This document shows, one piece after another, positions 1 to 8,488 of a stretch of DNA of 17,870 nucleotides. Made by a program: the position numbers and the translations under genes. Under the pieces are notes generated by a model. The model saw only the letters and a program-made list of their open reading frames with translations, ran no database searches and had not been told where the DNA came from. The first letter of the stretch is position 1. Every line of letters starts with the position of its first letter. Source of the stretch: JBBQAA01 sp038276395 (lineage in GTDB: Bacteria > Actinomycetota > Thermoleophilia > Solirubrobacterales > Solirubrobacteraceae); the NCBI GenBank assembly GCA_038276395.1, contig JBBQAA010000051.1, positions 1-17,870 of the forward strand, in the 5' to 3' direction.

Positions 1-2
1 GG

Positions 3-1220
3 AGCCTGGCCTCCGGGCTCGTCGTCGGCGCGGGGACCTCGCTGGCCGTGACGGGGGCGCCCGTGCGCGTCGTCGGCACGGGCAGCCCGGGGACCTTCGA
101 CGCGGTCGGGGAGCTCCGGCCGGGCTCCTCCTACGAGGTCTCGGTCTACGCGCCGCCGCCCAGCGCGCGCGCGCTGGGCGTCGAGCCCGCCGACTACCCG
201 GGCTGGACGGGGGCCTACCGGGAGCTCGTCCTGCCCGGCCGGGACGGGCGCCCCTTGACCGCGCAGTTCGCGCCCTACGGCTCCGGGCTCGCGCCGCGCG
301 AGCTCGCGCCGAGCGGCTACCCCGTGCGCTCGGTGCGCGCGATCGAGCGCTCGGGCTACGGGCGGGCCTACGCGCTGGCGCGACGGCTGGCGAGCGGGGC
401 GGCCACGCCCTACGCGTTCGCCGCGCGGGTCCGCGGCTTCCTGCGCGGCCCCTCGTTTCGCTACTCCGAGCGCGCGCCCCGGGTCGCCCGCCCACTCGAG
501 ACGTTCCTCTTCCGCGATCGGCGCGGCTACTGCCAGCAGTTCTCCGGGGCGATGGCGCTGCTCCTGCGAATGGGCGGGGTGCCGGCGCGGGTGGCGGCCG
601 GGTTCACGCCCGGGGAGCACGACGCGCCGCGGGACGACTGGGTCGTGCGCGACTACGACGCGCATTCCTGGGTCGAGGTGTGGTTCCCGCGGGAGGGCTG
701 GGTGACCTTCGACCCGACGCCGCCGGCCGCCCCCGCGCTCTCCTTCACCCTGCCGCGCCTGCGGCCCGGTGACGCGCCGCAGTTCTCCCGCCGCGGGCGC
801 CCGAGCCGCGCGGGGGCGCTCGTCCCGCACAGCAGCGGCGGGCCGGGAGCGGCGGGGCTCGGGCTGCTCGCGCTCGCCGGGGTCGTGCTGCTGGGCGGAG
901 CGGCGGCGGTGGCCCGGCGCCTTACGCGCGCCCGCCGGGCCGACGGCGTGGCCGAGCTCGCCGACGCGCTCCGGCGCTGCGGGCGGGCGCCGGCGCCGAC
1001 CGTCACGCTGCGCGAGCTCGAGCGCCGGCTGCGCGGGACCGAGGCGGCCGGTGCCTACGTGCGCGCCCTGCGCGAGGCGCGCTACGGCTGGCCGCCGGAG
1101 GCCTCCGGGGCGGGCGGGCGCCGGGCGCTCCGCCGCGAGCTGGCCCGCGGCCTCGGTCCGAGCGGCCGGCTGCGCGCGCTGTGGGCGCTCCCGCCGCGCC
1201 GGGCGCGGTCCTTAGGATGA
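3..1220 (+). CDS. TgpA-like membrane transglutaminase, 5'-truncated
   Basis: C-terminal part of a transglutaminase-like cysteine protease family membrane protein. The frame is open to the window edge (first whole codon at 3), so the GTG at 48 is probably internal and the upstream membrane helices lie outside. The papain-like triad is visible: Cys in GYCQQFSGAMALLLR (codon 531-533), His in DAHSWVEVWF (663-665) and Asp in FDPTP (711-713). A hydrophobic helix (GLGLLALAGVVLLGGAAAV, about 855-912) follows, then a basic cytoplasmic tail resembling DUF4129, as in TgpA/YebA-type proteins. Such proteins usually sit beside MoxR ATPase and DUF58 genes, which would be upstream of the window. The substrate is unknown. 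Family membership is secure; the specific role is inference. Confidence 0.85.
   Translation, partial: SLASGLVVGAGTSLAVTGAPVRVVGTGSPGTFDAVGELRPGSSYEVSVYAPPPSARALGVEPADYPGWTGAYRELVLPGRDGRPLTAQFAPYGSGLAPRELAPSGYPVRSVRAIERSGYGRAYALARRLASGAATPYAFAARVRGFLRGPSFRYSERAPRVARPLETFLFRDRRGYCQQFSGAMALLLRMGGVPARVAAGFTPGEHDAPRDDWVVRDYDAHSWVEVWFPREGWVTFDPTPPAAPALSFTLPRLRPGDAPQFSRRGRPSRAGALVPHSSGGPGAAGLGLLALAGVVLLGGAAAVARRLTRARRADGVAELADALRRCGRAPAPTVTLRELERRLRGTEAAGAYVRALREARYGWPPEASGAGGRRALRRELARGLGPSGRLRALWALPPRRARSLG
1213..1218 (+). promoter_or_regulatory. candidate -10 box for leaderless TPR gene
   Basis: TAGGAT overlaps the end of the transglutaminase gene and ends 8 nt before the GTG at 1227. There is no Shine-Dalgarno sequence. 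A -10 hexamer at this distance would place the RNA start on the start codon. No -35 match is seen. Confidence 0.35.
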
Positions 1221-1226
1221 GCCGAC

Positions 1227-1598
1227 GTGGAAGACGTCTACGACCTCTACCAGCGCGGGCTCTCCCTCCTCGAGTCCGGTGACTTCCACCCGGCGCTCGT
1301 GCCGCTGCGCCGGGCGCGCGACCTCGAGCCGGAGAAGACCTCGATCCGCGAGGCGCTCGGCCGCGCGGCGTTCCACGCGCAGTCCTACGAGGAGGCGCGC
1401 GCGGAGTTCGCCGCCGTGGCCGACCTCGCGCCGACCAACGACTACGCGCTGTTCTGCCTCGGGCGCTCCCTGCAGATGCTCGGCCGCCACGCCGAGGCGC
1501 GCCATCCGCTCGCGCTGGCGAGCTGCCTCAGGCCGGAGCGGCGGGACTACCGGGCCTACCGGGACCGGGCGCGGCGGCGTGCCGGCGAGCCTGCGTAG
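1227..1598 (+). CDS. small TPR-repeat protein
   Basis: A 123-aa soluble protein made almost wholly of three tetratricopeptide repeats: about residues 3-36 (YQRGLSLLESGDFHPAL), 38-70 (LGRAAFHAQSYEEARAEF) and 71-105 (LFCLGRSLQMLGRHAEA), each with the spaced G/A/Y/P positions of a TPR helix pair. It has no signal peptide or membrane segment. TPRs bind partner proteins; the partner here is unknown. The GTG start follows the transglutaminase stop by 6 nt and has no clear ribosome site, but a TAGGAT box sits 8 nt upstream. Its last 71 nt are antisense to the end of the convergent YbjN-like gene. Confidence 0.8.
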   Translation: MEDVYDLYQRGLSLLESGDFHPALVPLRRARDLEPEKTSIREALGRAAFHAQSYEEARAEFAAVADLAPTNDYALFCLGRSLQMLGRHAEARHPLALASCLRPERRDYRAYRDRARRRAGEPA

Positions 1599-2004
1599 CG
1601 GCGAGCACGAGCAGCCCGAGGAACTCGTCGAGCGCCTTGGGCGAGACCGCCGCGAGCGGTAGGTCAAAGCCGATCCAGGGCTCCCCCGCCTGGGTGTGGG
1701 AGAAGCGGATGAGCGGGACCGTGCGGTTCCACCACAGCAGGTCGTGCGGGTCGAGCGCCCCCGGCTCGGCGACCGGCGCCTGGGCGCGCAGGAGACCGTC
1801 CCGGATCGCCACGCCGACGTGCAGCGGCCAGCCGGCGGCCTCGAGGGTGAACCCCCACTCGGAGAAGGCCACGCGCCGGGTGTCCCCGTCGAGCGAGGAG
1901 ATGTAGTCGTCGACGATCGTGCGCGCGTCGGTGGCCACGACCGCCCAGGCTAGATCGCCCATCCGGCCACGCCGGACGCGGAAGCCACGGCCAGGCTCTC
2001 GCAC
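1528..2004 (-). CDS. YbjN-like domain protein
   Basis: A protein of up to 158 aa on the minus strand. The pattern of strands and helices (VGVAIRDGLLRAQAPV, then LLWWNRTVPLIRFSH, then WIGFDLPLAAVSPKALDEFL) resembles the YbjN/CesT chaperone-like fold common as small regulators or chaperones in actinobacteria. I see no catalytic motif. The start is uncertain: GTG at 2004 has a CATAGCT box 6 nt upstream (2017-2011) that would fit a leaderless mRNA, while ATG at 1962 (MGDLAWAVV) is nearer to where the recognisable domain begins. The Ala/Pro/Gly-rich tail of about 19 residues is coded in the region overlapping the TPR gene. The family call is tentative; the reading frame itself is convincing from composition and position. 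Confidence 0.6.
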   Translation of the reverse strand: MREPGRGFRVRRGRMGDLAWAVVATDARTIVDDYISSLDGDTRRVAFSEWGFTLEAAGWPLHVGVAIRDGLLRAQAPVAEPGALDPHDLLWWNRTVPLIRFSHTQAGEPWIGFDLPLAAVSPKALDEFLGLLVLAATQARRHAAAPGPGRPGSPAAPA

Positions 2005-2268
2005 AGGCCCAGCTATGAAGGCAGCGCGGACGAGCTGCGAGGCGCGGGGTCGGCGCCGGTGCCTCGCGCCCGACTGTCGCGTAAGCTCCTCCCGGGGCCA
2101 AAATGCTGCAGCCGGCAGCGCAGCGGCGGAGAATCACGCCGACTGCCGAGTAGGAGCCTCTCCCGCGGGCAGCTGCTGCAGCCGCTCCCCGCGCGCCCCC
2201 GCGGCCCGCCCTCGCGGGGGAGCCGCGACTCCCGTCAGGGACCGCGCGGGCTTAGCCTCAGCGCGACC
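2005..2268. other. divergent non-coding region with nested hairpins
   Basis: 264 bp between the YbjN-like gene and the FAD oxidase. The plus frame is open upstream of the oxidase but reads as basic, low-complexity residues without family resemblance. Structure visible: a nested stem CGGCAG (2113-2118)/CTGCCG (2143-2148) enclosing CGGCG (2124-2128)/CGCCG (2137-2141) with an A-rich 8-nt loop; a possible closing pair GCTCC (2085-2089)/GGAGC (2153-2157); and a separate stem GCTCCCCGCG (2184-2193)/CGCGGGGGAGC (2213-2223) with one bulged G. It could be a leader for either gene or simply promoter DNA. Confidence 0.4.
2253..2258 (+). promoter_or_regulatory. candidate -10 box for FAD-oxidase gene
   Basis: TAGCCT ends 10 nt before the GTG at 2269. 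There is no ribosome-binding site between them, so a leaderless transcript is likely. This also supports choosing 2269 over upstream in-frame starts. Confidence 0.35.
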
Positions 2269-3555
2269 GTGAAGGATCTCCGAGCCATCGCCGGCGCCGA
2301 GCACGTCCTCGCCGACCCGCCCGCCCATCGCCTGGCCGACGCCGCCGACCCGGCCTTCCTCCCCGCGCGGGCGGACTGGCTCGTCGCGCCCGGCACGGCG
2401 GAGGAGGTCGCCGAGGTGCTCGCCTGGTGCTCGGTCCGCGGCATCCCCGTCACCTCCCGCGGGGGCGGCACGGGGCTCGCGGGCGGCGCCGTGCCCGAGC
2501 ACGGCGGCGTGGCGCTCGAGCTCCGGCGCCTGCGCGCGATCCGCGCGCACGTGCCCGAGGAGCGCCGGCTCCATGTCGAGGCGGGGCTCCGAACCGCCGA
2601 GGTCCGGCGTCTGGCAGAAGAGAACGGCCTCGTCTTCGGCCCCGATCCGGGGGGCGCGGAGTCCTCGCAGATCGGCGGGAACGTCGCCACGAACGCGGGG
2701 GGCCCACACTCCTACGGGCTCGGCACGACGCGCGAGCACCTGACCGGCCTCGAGGTGGCACTCCCGGGCGGCGAGCTCCTCACCCTCGGCGGCGCGCTGC
2801 CGCGCGACGCCACCGGGCTCGACCTCGTCGGCCTGCTCGCGGGCTCGGAGGGCACCCTCGGCGTCATCACCGCCGTCGAGCTGCGCCTGCGGCCCGCGCC
2901 GGCGCGGCCCGCCGGGCTGAAGGCGCGGTTCCCGGATGCGCACCTGGGAACCGAGGCGGTGAGGACGATCATCGCCGCCGGCCTGCAGACCAACGTCCTC
3001 GACTTCCTGGACGAGCACACCCCCGGCGCGGAGGGCGCCTTCGTCCTCCTGCTCGAGCCCGACGGCGACCCGGCCGAGCTCGAGGCGGCGCTCGCGCCCT
3101 CGGCGGCCGACGTCGAGCGGCTCGAGGCGCGCGCCCTCGCGCGCTGGCGTGAGCAGGTCCACGGGCGCGCCAAGGCCCACCGGGGCACCAAGCGCTCGGA
3201 CGACATCGCTGTGCCCGTCCCGCGCCTCGCCGACGCGATCGAGGGCATCGCGCGGATCGGGGCCGAGCACCGGCTCGAAGCCTGCTCCTGGGGGCACGCC
3301 GGCGACGGGATCCTGCACGCCTCCTTCCTCCTCGACCTCGAGGACGGCGACGCTCACAAGCGCGCGGGCAACGCCGCCGAGCGAGTCCTCGAACTCGCCC
3401 TGCACCTCGGCGGCCGCCCGAGCGGGGAGCACGGCACGGGGCGCCTGAAGCGCGCCTGGCGGGACCGCGCGCTCGGCCCCGGCGCGAGCGCCCTCACCGC
3501 CCGTGTCAAGGCCGCCTTCGACCCTGGCGCGATCCTGAACCCCGGGGTGGGCTGA
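2269..3555 (+). CDS. FAD-linked oxidase, GlcD/D-lactate dehydrogenase type
   Basis: A 428-aa cytosolic flavoprotein of the vanillyl-alcohol-oxidase superfamily, oxidising a 2-hydroxy acid such as glycolate or D-lactate. The N-terminal FAD-binding domain (about residues 35-215) carries SRGGGTGLAGGAVP and GPDPGGAESSQIGGNVATNAGG, then GLLAGSEGTLGVIT. The C-terminal FAD-oxidase domain has SWGHAGDGILHASF (usually GHxGDGNxH, so one Asn is replaced), SGEHGTGRLK and FDPGAILNPG. The protein is somewhat shorter than typical GlcD (about 460-500 aa). GTG 2269 is chosen because the family homology begins there; the frame extends upstream to 2059 without recognisable sequence. No GlcE or GlcF partner is adjacent, so the substrate is not settled. 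Confidence 0.85.
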   Translation: MKDLRAIAGAEHVLADPPAHRLADAADPAFLPARADWLVAPGTAEEVAEVLAWCSVRGIPVTSRGGGTGLAGGAVPEHGGVALELRRLRAIRAHVPEERRLHVEAGLRTAEVRRLAEENGLVFGPDPGGAESSQIGGNVATNAGGPHSYGLGTTREHLTGLEVALPGGELLTLGGALPRDATGLDLVGLLAGSEGTLGVITAVELRLRPAPARPAGLKARFPDAHLGTEAVRTIIAAGLQTNVLDFLDEHTPGAEGAFVLLLEPDGDPAELEAALAPSAADVERLEARALARWREQVHGRAKAHRGTKRSDDIAVPVPRLADAIEGIARIGAEHRLEACSWGHAGDGILHASFLLDLEDGDAHKRAGNAAERVLELALHLGGRPSGEHGTGRLKRAWRDRALGPGASALTARVKAAFDPGAILNPGVG

Positions 3556-3576
3556 GCGCCCGAAGTCCCGCTCCGG

Positions 3577-3585
3577 TGCTATTCT
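3577..3585 (+). promoter_or_regulatory. extended -10 promoter of nusA operon
   Basis: TGCTATTCT, an extended -10 (TGn plus TATTCT), lies 20 nt after the oxidase stop. No -35 hexamer is evident, as is usual for extended -10 promoters. The predicted RNA start is near 3591-3593, leaving a leader of roughly 85 nt before rimP. Confidence 0.45.
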
Positions 3586-3586
3586 C

Positions 3587-3624
3587 AGAGCACAGAAGTG
3601 TGCTTTCGCGCCGGCCGTCCGGCG
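3587..3624 (+). promoter_or_regulatory. two tandem hairpins in rimP leader
   Basis: AGAGCACA (3587-3594)/TGTGCTTT (3599-3606) with a GAAG loop and one G-U pair is followed directly by CGCCGG (3609-3614)/CCGGCG (3619-3624) with a CCGT loop. The first may instead be an operator palindrome, because the predicted transcription start falls inside its left arm. The second is fully transcribed and precedes the terminator. Confidence 0.45.
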
Positions 3625-3630
3625 TTCGTT

Positions 3631-3656
3631 GAAAGCGGGCATCAGCCCGCTTTTTT
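3631..3656 (+). terminator. intrinsic terminator/attenuator upstream of rimP
   Basis: A perfect 9-bp stem AAAGCGGGC (3632-3640)/GCCCGCTTT (3645-3653) with an ATCA loop, extendable by one G-U pair, runs into six T residues (3651-3656). It is the best intrinsic terminator in the window. It lies between the operon promoter and rimP, 19 nt before the start codon. In Bacillus subtilis the equivalent leader carries a NusA-dependent terminator that autoregulates the operon; the same job here is inference. Ending the oxidase mRNA is the alternative role. Confidence 0.8.
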
Positions 3657-3675
3657 CATGACCTGAGAGGATGAG

Positions 3676-4095
3676 ATGACCAAGCTCCAAGCCGAGATCG
3701 AGGCGCGCCTCGCCGAGGCGGAGCCCGAGGCCGAGGTCCTCCTCGCCGAGGTCCTCGGCGGCAGGACCGTGCGCCTGTTCATCGACCATCCGGACGGCGT
3801 CTCGCTCGCCCTGTGCGAGCGCGTGACGCGCCTGCTCCCGCAGGTCCGCGAGACCTACGCGCTCGAGGTCTCCTCGCCCGGCCGCGAGCGCCCGCTCTCA
3901 AAGCCCGATCACTTCCGGCGCTACCTCGGGCGCCCCGCCCGGGTGCGCCTGCGCGAGCCGCGCGAAGGCCACAAGACCTACGCGGGAGAGCTCGTGAGCG
4001 CCAGCGAGACCGACGTCACGCTCGCCGCCGAGACGGGCGTCGTCTCCATCCCCTACGCAGACATCCTGCGCTCCAACCTCGTTCCCACGGAGTAG
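3676..4095 (+). CDS. rimP: ribosome maturation factor RimP
   Basis: A 139-aa cytosolic factor for 30S subunit maturation. The N-terminal RimP domain has LLAEVLGGRTVRLFIDHPDGVSLALCERVTR followed by the signature YALEVSSPGRERPLSKPDHFRRYLGR (residues about 60-85), with an SH3-like C-terminal domain ending IPYADILRSNLV. Its length is slightly shorter than the usual 150 aa because the N-terminal segment is short. The start is fixed by GAGAGG (3665-3670), 5 nt before ATG 3676; another ATG at 3671 is out of frame. It is the first gene of the operon, with 3 nt separating its stop from nusA. Confidence 0.95.
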   Translation: MTKLQAEIEARLAEAEPEAEVLLAEVLGGRTVRLFIDHPDGVSLALCERVTRLLPQVRETYALEVSSPGRERPLSKPDHFRRYLGRPARVRLREPREGHKTYAGELVSASETDVTLAAETGVVSIPYADILRSNLVPTE

Positions 4096-4098
4096 CCC

Positions 4099-5412
4099 AT
4101 GTCCCGAGAGATCCTGGAGGCCGCCGCCGGCCTGGCCCGCGAGAAGAACATCGCCGTCGAGACGCTCATGGAGGCGCTTGAGGACGCCCTCCTCTCCGCC
4201 TACAAGAAGACCCCCGGCTCGGCCAAGTACGCCTACGTGGAGATGGACCGCGACTCCGCCGACTTCCGCGTCTACGAGCTGCTCGTTCCCGAGGAGCTCG
4301 AGCAGCGCCTGCTCGCCGACCAGGAGGCCGAGGCCGAGGCGGCCGCCGCGGCGGGGGAGGTGACCGAGGAGGAGGTCCTCTCCGACATCGACCCCGAGAC
4401 CGGCGAGCCCCGCGAGCCGCAGGAGCCGGAGGTCGAGCTGCCGCGCCTCATGGAGCACCGGGACGAGATCGAGGAGCGCGACGTCACCCCCGAGGACTTC
4501 GGGCGGATCGCCGCCCAGACGGCCAAGCAGGTCATCCTCCAACGCATCCGCGAGGCCGAGCGGGACATGATGTACGAGGAGTACCGCGACCGCGTGGGCG
4601 AGCTCATCACCGGGATCGTCCAGCAGAAGGACGCCCGCTACACGCTCGTGCAGATCCGCGAGCGCGTCGAGGCGCTGCTGCCCAAGTCCGAGCAGGTCGA
4701 CGGCGACCGCTACGACCACGGCCAGCGGATCAAGGCCGTCATCAAGGACGTCTCGAACTCGACGAAGGGCCCCTCGATCATCCTCTCCCGCCGGGACTCG
4801 GAGCTCATCAAGTCGCTCTTCGAGCTCGAGGTGCCGGAGATCGCCGACGGCCTCGTGGAGATCACCGACGTCGCCCGCGAGCCCGGCTACCGCTCGAAGA
4901 TCGCCGTCGTCTCCCACATGGACGGCGTCGACCCCGTGGGCGCCTGCGTCGGGCCGCGCGGCTCGCGCGTGCGTATGGTCGTCTCCGAGCTGCGCGGGGA
5001 GAAGATCGACATCATCCCCTACAACGACGAGCCCGCCCGCTTCGTGGCCAAGGCGCTCTCCCCGGCGCGGGTGCGCGAGGTGCTCGTCGACGACGCCGGC
5101 AAGCAGGCCACGGTCATCGTGCCCGACGACCAGCTCTCCCTGGCCATCGGCCGTGAGGGCCAGAACGCCCGCCTGGCCGCGCGCCTGACCGGCTGGCGGA
5201 TCGACATCCGCTCGGAGACCGAGTTCGCCCAGGAGGAGGCCAGCGAGGGCTTCGAGGAGGAGGAGCTCTCCGGCCGCTGCGCGGCGATCACGCGCAACGG
5301 GCGGCGCTGCCCGAACGCCTCGCTGCCGGGCTCGCGCTACTGCGGCCTCGACTCTCACCAGGCGCTCGAGGCCATCGGCTCGGACAAGGTCGAGGACCTC
5401 GCGAACGCATAG
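4099..5412 (+). CDS. nusA: transcription elongation/termination factor NusA with zinc-knuckle-like tail
   Basis: A 437-aa factor that binds RNA polymerase to modulate pausing, termination and antitermination. The RNAP-binding N-terminal domain ends with PEDFGRIAAQTAKQVILQRI; the S1 domain covers about 168-232 (ITGIVQQ to GPSIILSRR); KH1 has VGPRGSRV near 284 and KH2 has IGREGQNARLAARLTGW (349-365). Two additions stand out. An Ala/Glu/Pro-rich acidic insert of roughly 25-30 residues (about 74-105) lies in the N-terminal domain. A tail beyond KH2 carries Cys394, Cys404, Cys415 and His420 (C-x9-C-x10-C-x4-H), resembling small DUF5763-like knuckles. There is no acidic-repeat domain of the E. coli type. 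It is tightly coupled to rimP and probably subject to leader attenuation. Confidence 0.97.
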   Translation: MSREILEAAAGLAREKNIAVETLMEALEDALLSAYKKTPGSAKYAYVEMDRDSADFRVYELLVPEELEQRLLADQEAEAEAAAAAGEVTEEEVLSDIDPETGEPREPQEPEVELPRLMEHRDEIEERDVTPEDFGRIAAQTAKQVILQRIREAERDMMYEEYRDRVGELITGIVQQKDARYTLVQIRERVEALLPKSEQVDGDRYDHGQRIKAVIKDVSNSTKGPSIILSRRDSELIKSLFELEVPEIADGLVEITDVAREPGYRSKIAVVSHMDGVDPVGACVGPRGSRVRMVVSELRGEKIDIIPYNDEPARFVAKALSPARVREVLVDDAGKQATVIVPDDQLSLAIGREGQNARLAARLTGWRIDIRSETEFAQEEASEGFEEEELSGRCAAITRNGRRCPNASLPGSRYCGLDSHQALEAIGSDKVEDLANA

Positions 5413-5422
5413 TCCCGGGCCG

Positions 5423-5667
5423 ATAGCGACCGGGCCCGAGCGGACCTGCGTCGGCTGCCGGAAGGCGGCGCCGCAGGAGGCGCTCCTCCGGCTCGCCCTC
5501 GCCGGCGGGCTCGTCCTCCCCGACCCCGAGCGGCGGCGCCCGGGACGGGGCGCCTACGTCCATCCGGGCCCGGACTGCCTGGCGCTCGCCGAGCGCCGCC
5601 GGGCCATCCCCCGGGCCTTCCGGGTCCCGGCCCGGCTTCCCATCGAAACCGTAGACTGGATCAAGGA

Positions 5668-5695
<28 letters not shown>
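5423..5695 (+). CDS. ylxR: YlxR (DUF448) RNA-binding protein with apparent ATA start
   Basis: About 90 aa between nusA and infB, the standard place for ylxR. The family signature is complete: ERTCVGCRKAAPQEALLRLA near the N terminus, then RPGRGAYVHPGPDCL and RRAIPRAFRVPARL. YlxR is a small nucleic-acid-binding protein of the nusA operon. The frame is open from 5189 to the TAG at 5693-5695 but contains no ATG, GTG or TTG before the first signature Cys codon (5447). ATA at 5423 is the only near-cognate codon in the right place, giving (M)ATGPERTCVGCR, a normal-length N terminus. No ribosome site is visible, so translation may be coupled to the nusA stop 10 nt upstream. The end overlaps infB by 28 nt. 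The gene is certain; the start is not. Confidence 0.85.
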
Positions 5696-8076
<2,381 letters not shown>

Positions 8077-8078
8077 CC

Positions 8079-8100
8079 CGCGGGTTCGCTCCCGCGCTTT
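8079..8100 (+). terminator. weak hairpin after infB
   Basis: CGCGGG (8079-8084)/CCCGCG (8091-8096) with a TTCGCT loop, followed by CTTTCT. The GC stem begins 3 nt after the infB stop, and the U-run is poor. It may act as a partial terminator or as a 3'-end stabiliser separating infB from rbfA. Confidence 0.4.
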
Positions 8101-8140
8101 CTGGTGCGTCTCAGGACCAAAAAGGACGGTTGCGGTTAGC

Positions 8141-8488
8141 ATGGCCGAAGGCCGTATGCGCCGGGTTGACGAGGCGGTGCGGGCCGTCCTCTCCGAGGCG
8201 ATCACCCAGGACCTGAAGGATCCCCGCATCGGCTTCGTGACCGTGACCGGCGTCTCCACCTCACCCGACCTCCGCCACGCGACCGTGCACGTCTCCGTGC
8301 TGGGCGACGAGGGCGCGCGGGAGGCGACGCTGGACGGCCTCGCCTCCGCCCACGGGGTGCTCCAGCGCCGCCTCGGGCGCGAGCTCCAGCTCAAGCACAC
8401 CCCGACGCTCGAGTTCGCCTGGGACGCGACGACCGAGCAGGCGATGCGTATCGCGGAGCTGCTCGAGATCGAGCGGGGAAGCGCGTGA
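8141..8488 (+). CDS. rbfA: ribosome-binding factor A
   Basis: A KH-fold protein of 115 aa that helps mature the 30S subunit and 16S rRNA. The family pattern is clear: RMRRVDEAVRAVLSEAI, then LKDPRIGFVTVTGVSTSPDLRHATVHVSVLG and LGRELQLKHTPTLEFAWD. Two starts are possible: ATG 8141, with a distant AGGA about 14 nt upstream, or ATG 8156 (MRRVDEAV). A TAGCAT box (8137-8142) overlaps the first ATG and lies 13 nt before the second, so an internal promoter could serve the shorter form. The 64-nt gap after infB is the largest inside this operon. Its stop overlaps nrnA by 4 nt. Confidence 0.93.
   Translation: MAEGRMRRVDEAVRAVLSEAITQDLKDPRIGFVTVTGVSTSPDLRHATVHVSVLGDEGAREATLDGLASAHGVLQRRLGRELQLKHTPTLEFAWDATTEQAMRIAELLEIERGSA

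Noticed and set aside
2103..2153. 16-codon leader-peptide-like frame starting ATG at 2103
   Set aside because: No ribosome site and no run of regulatory codons; lies within the candidate RNA structure. Not supportable as a gene.
2081..2160. Known riboswitch (cobalamin, TPP, glycine, ydaO-type)
   Set aside because: None of the core consensus words I know for these classes is present in order.
2059..2268. N-terminal extension of the FAD-oxidase frame
   Set aside because: About 70 basic, low-complexity residues with no family match; GTG 2269 fits homology and has a -10-like box.
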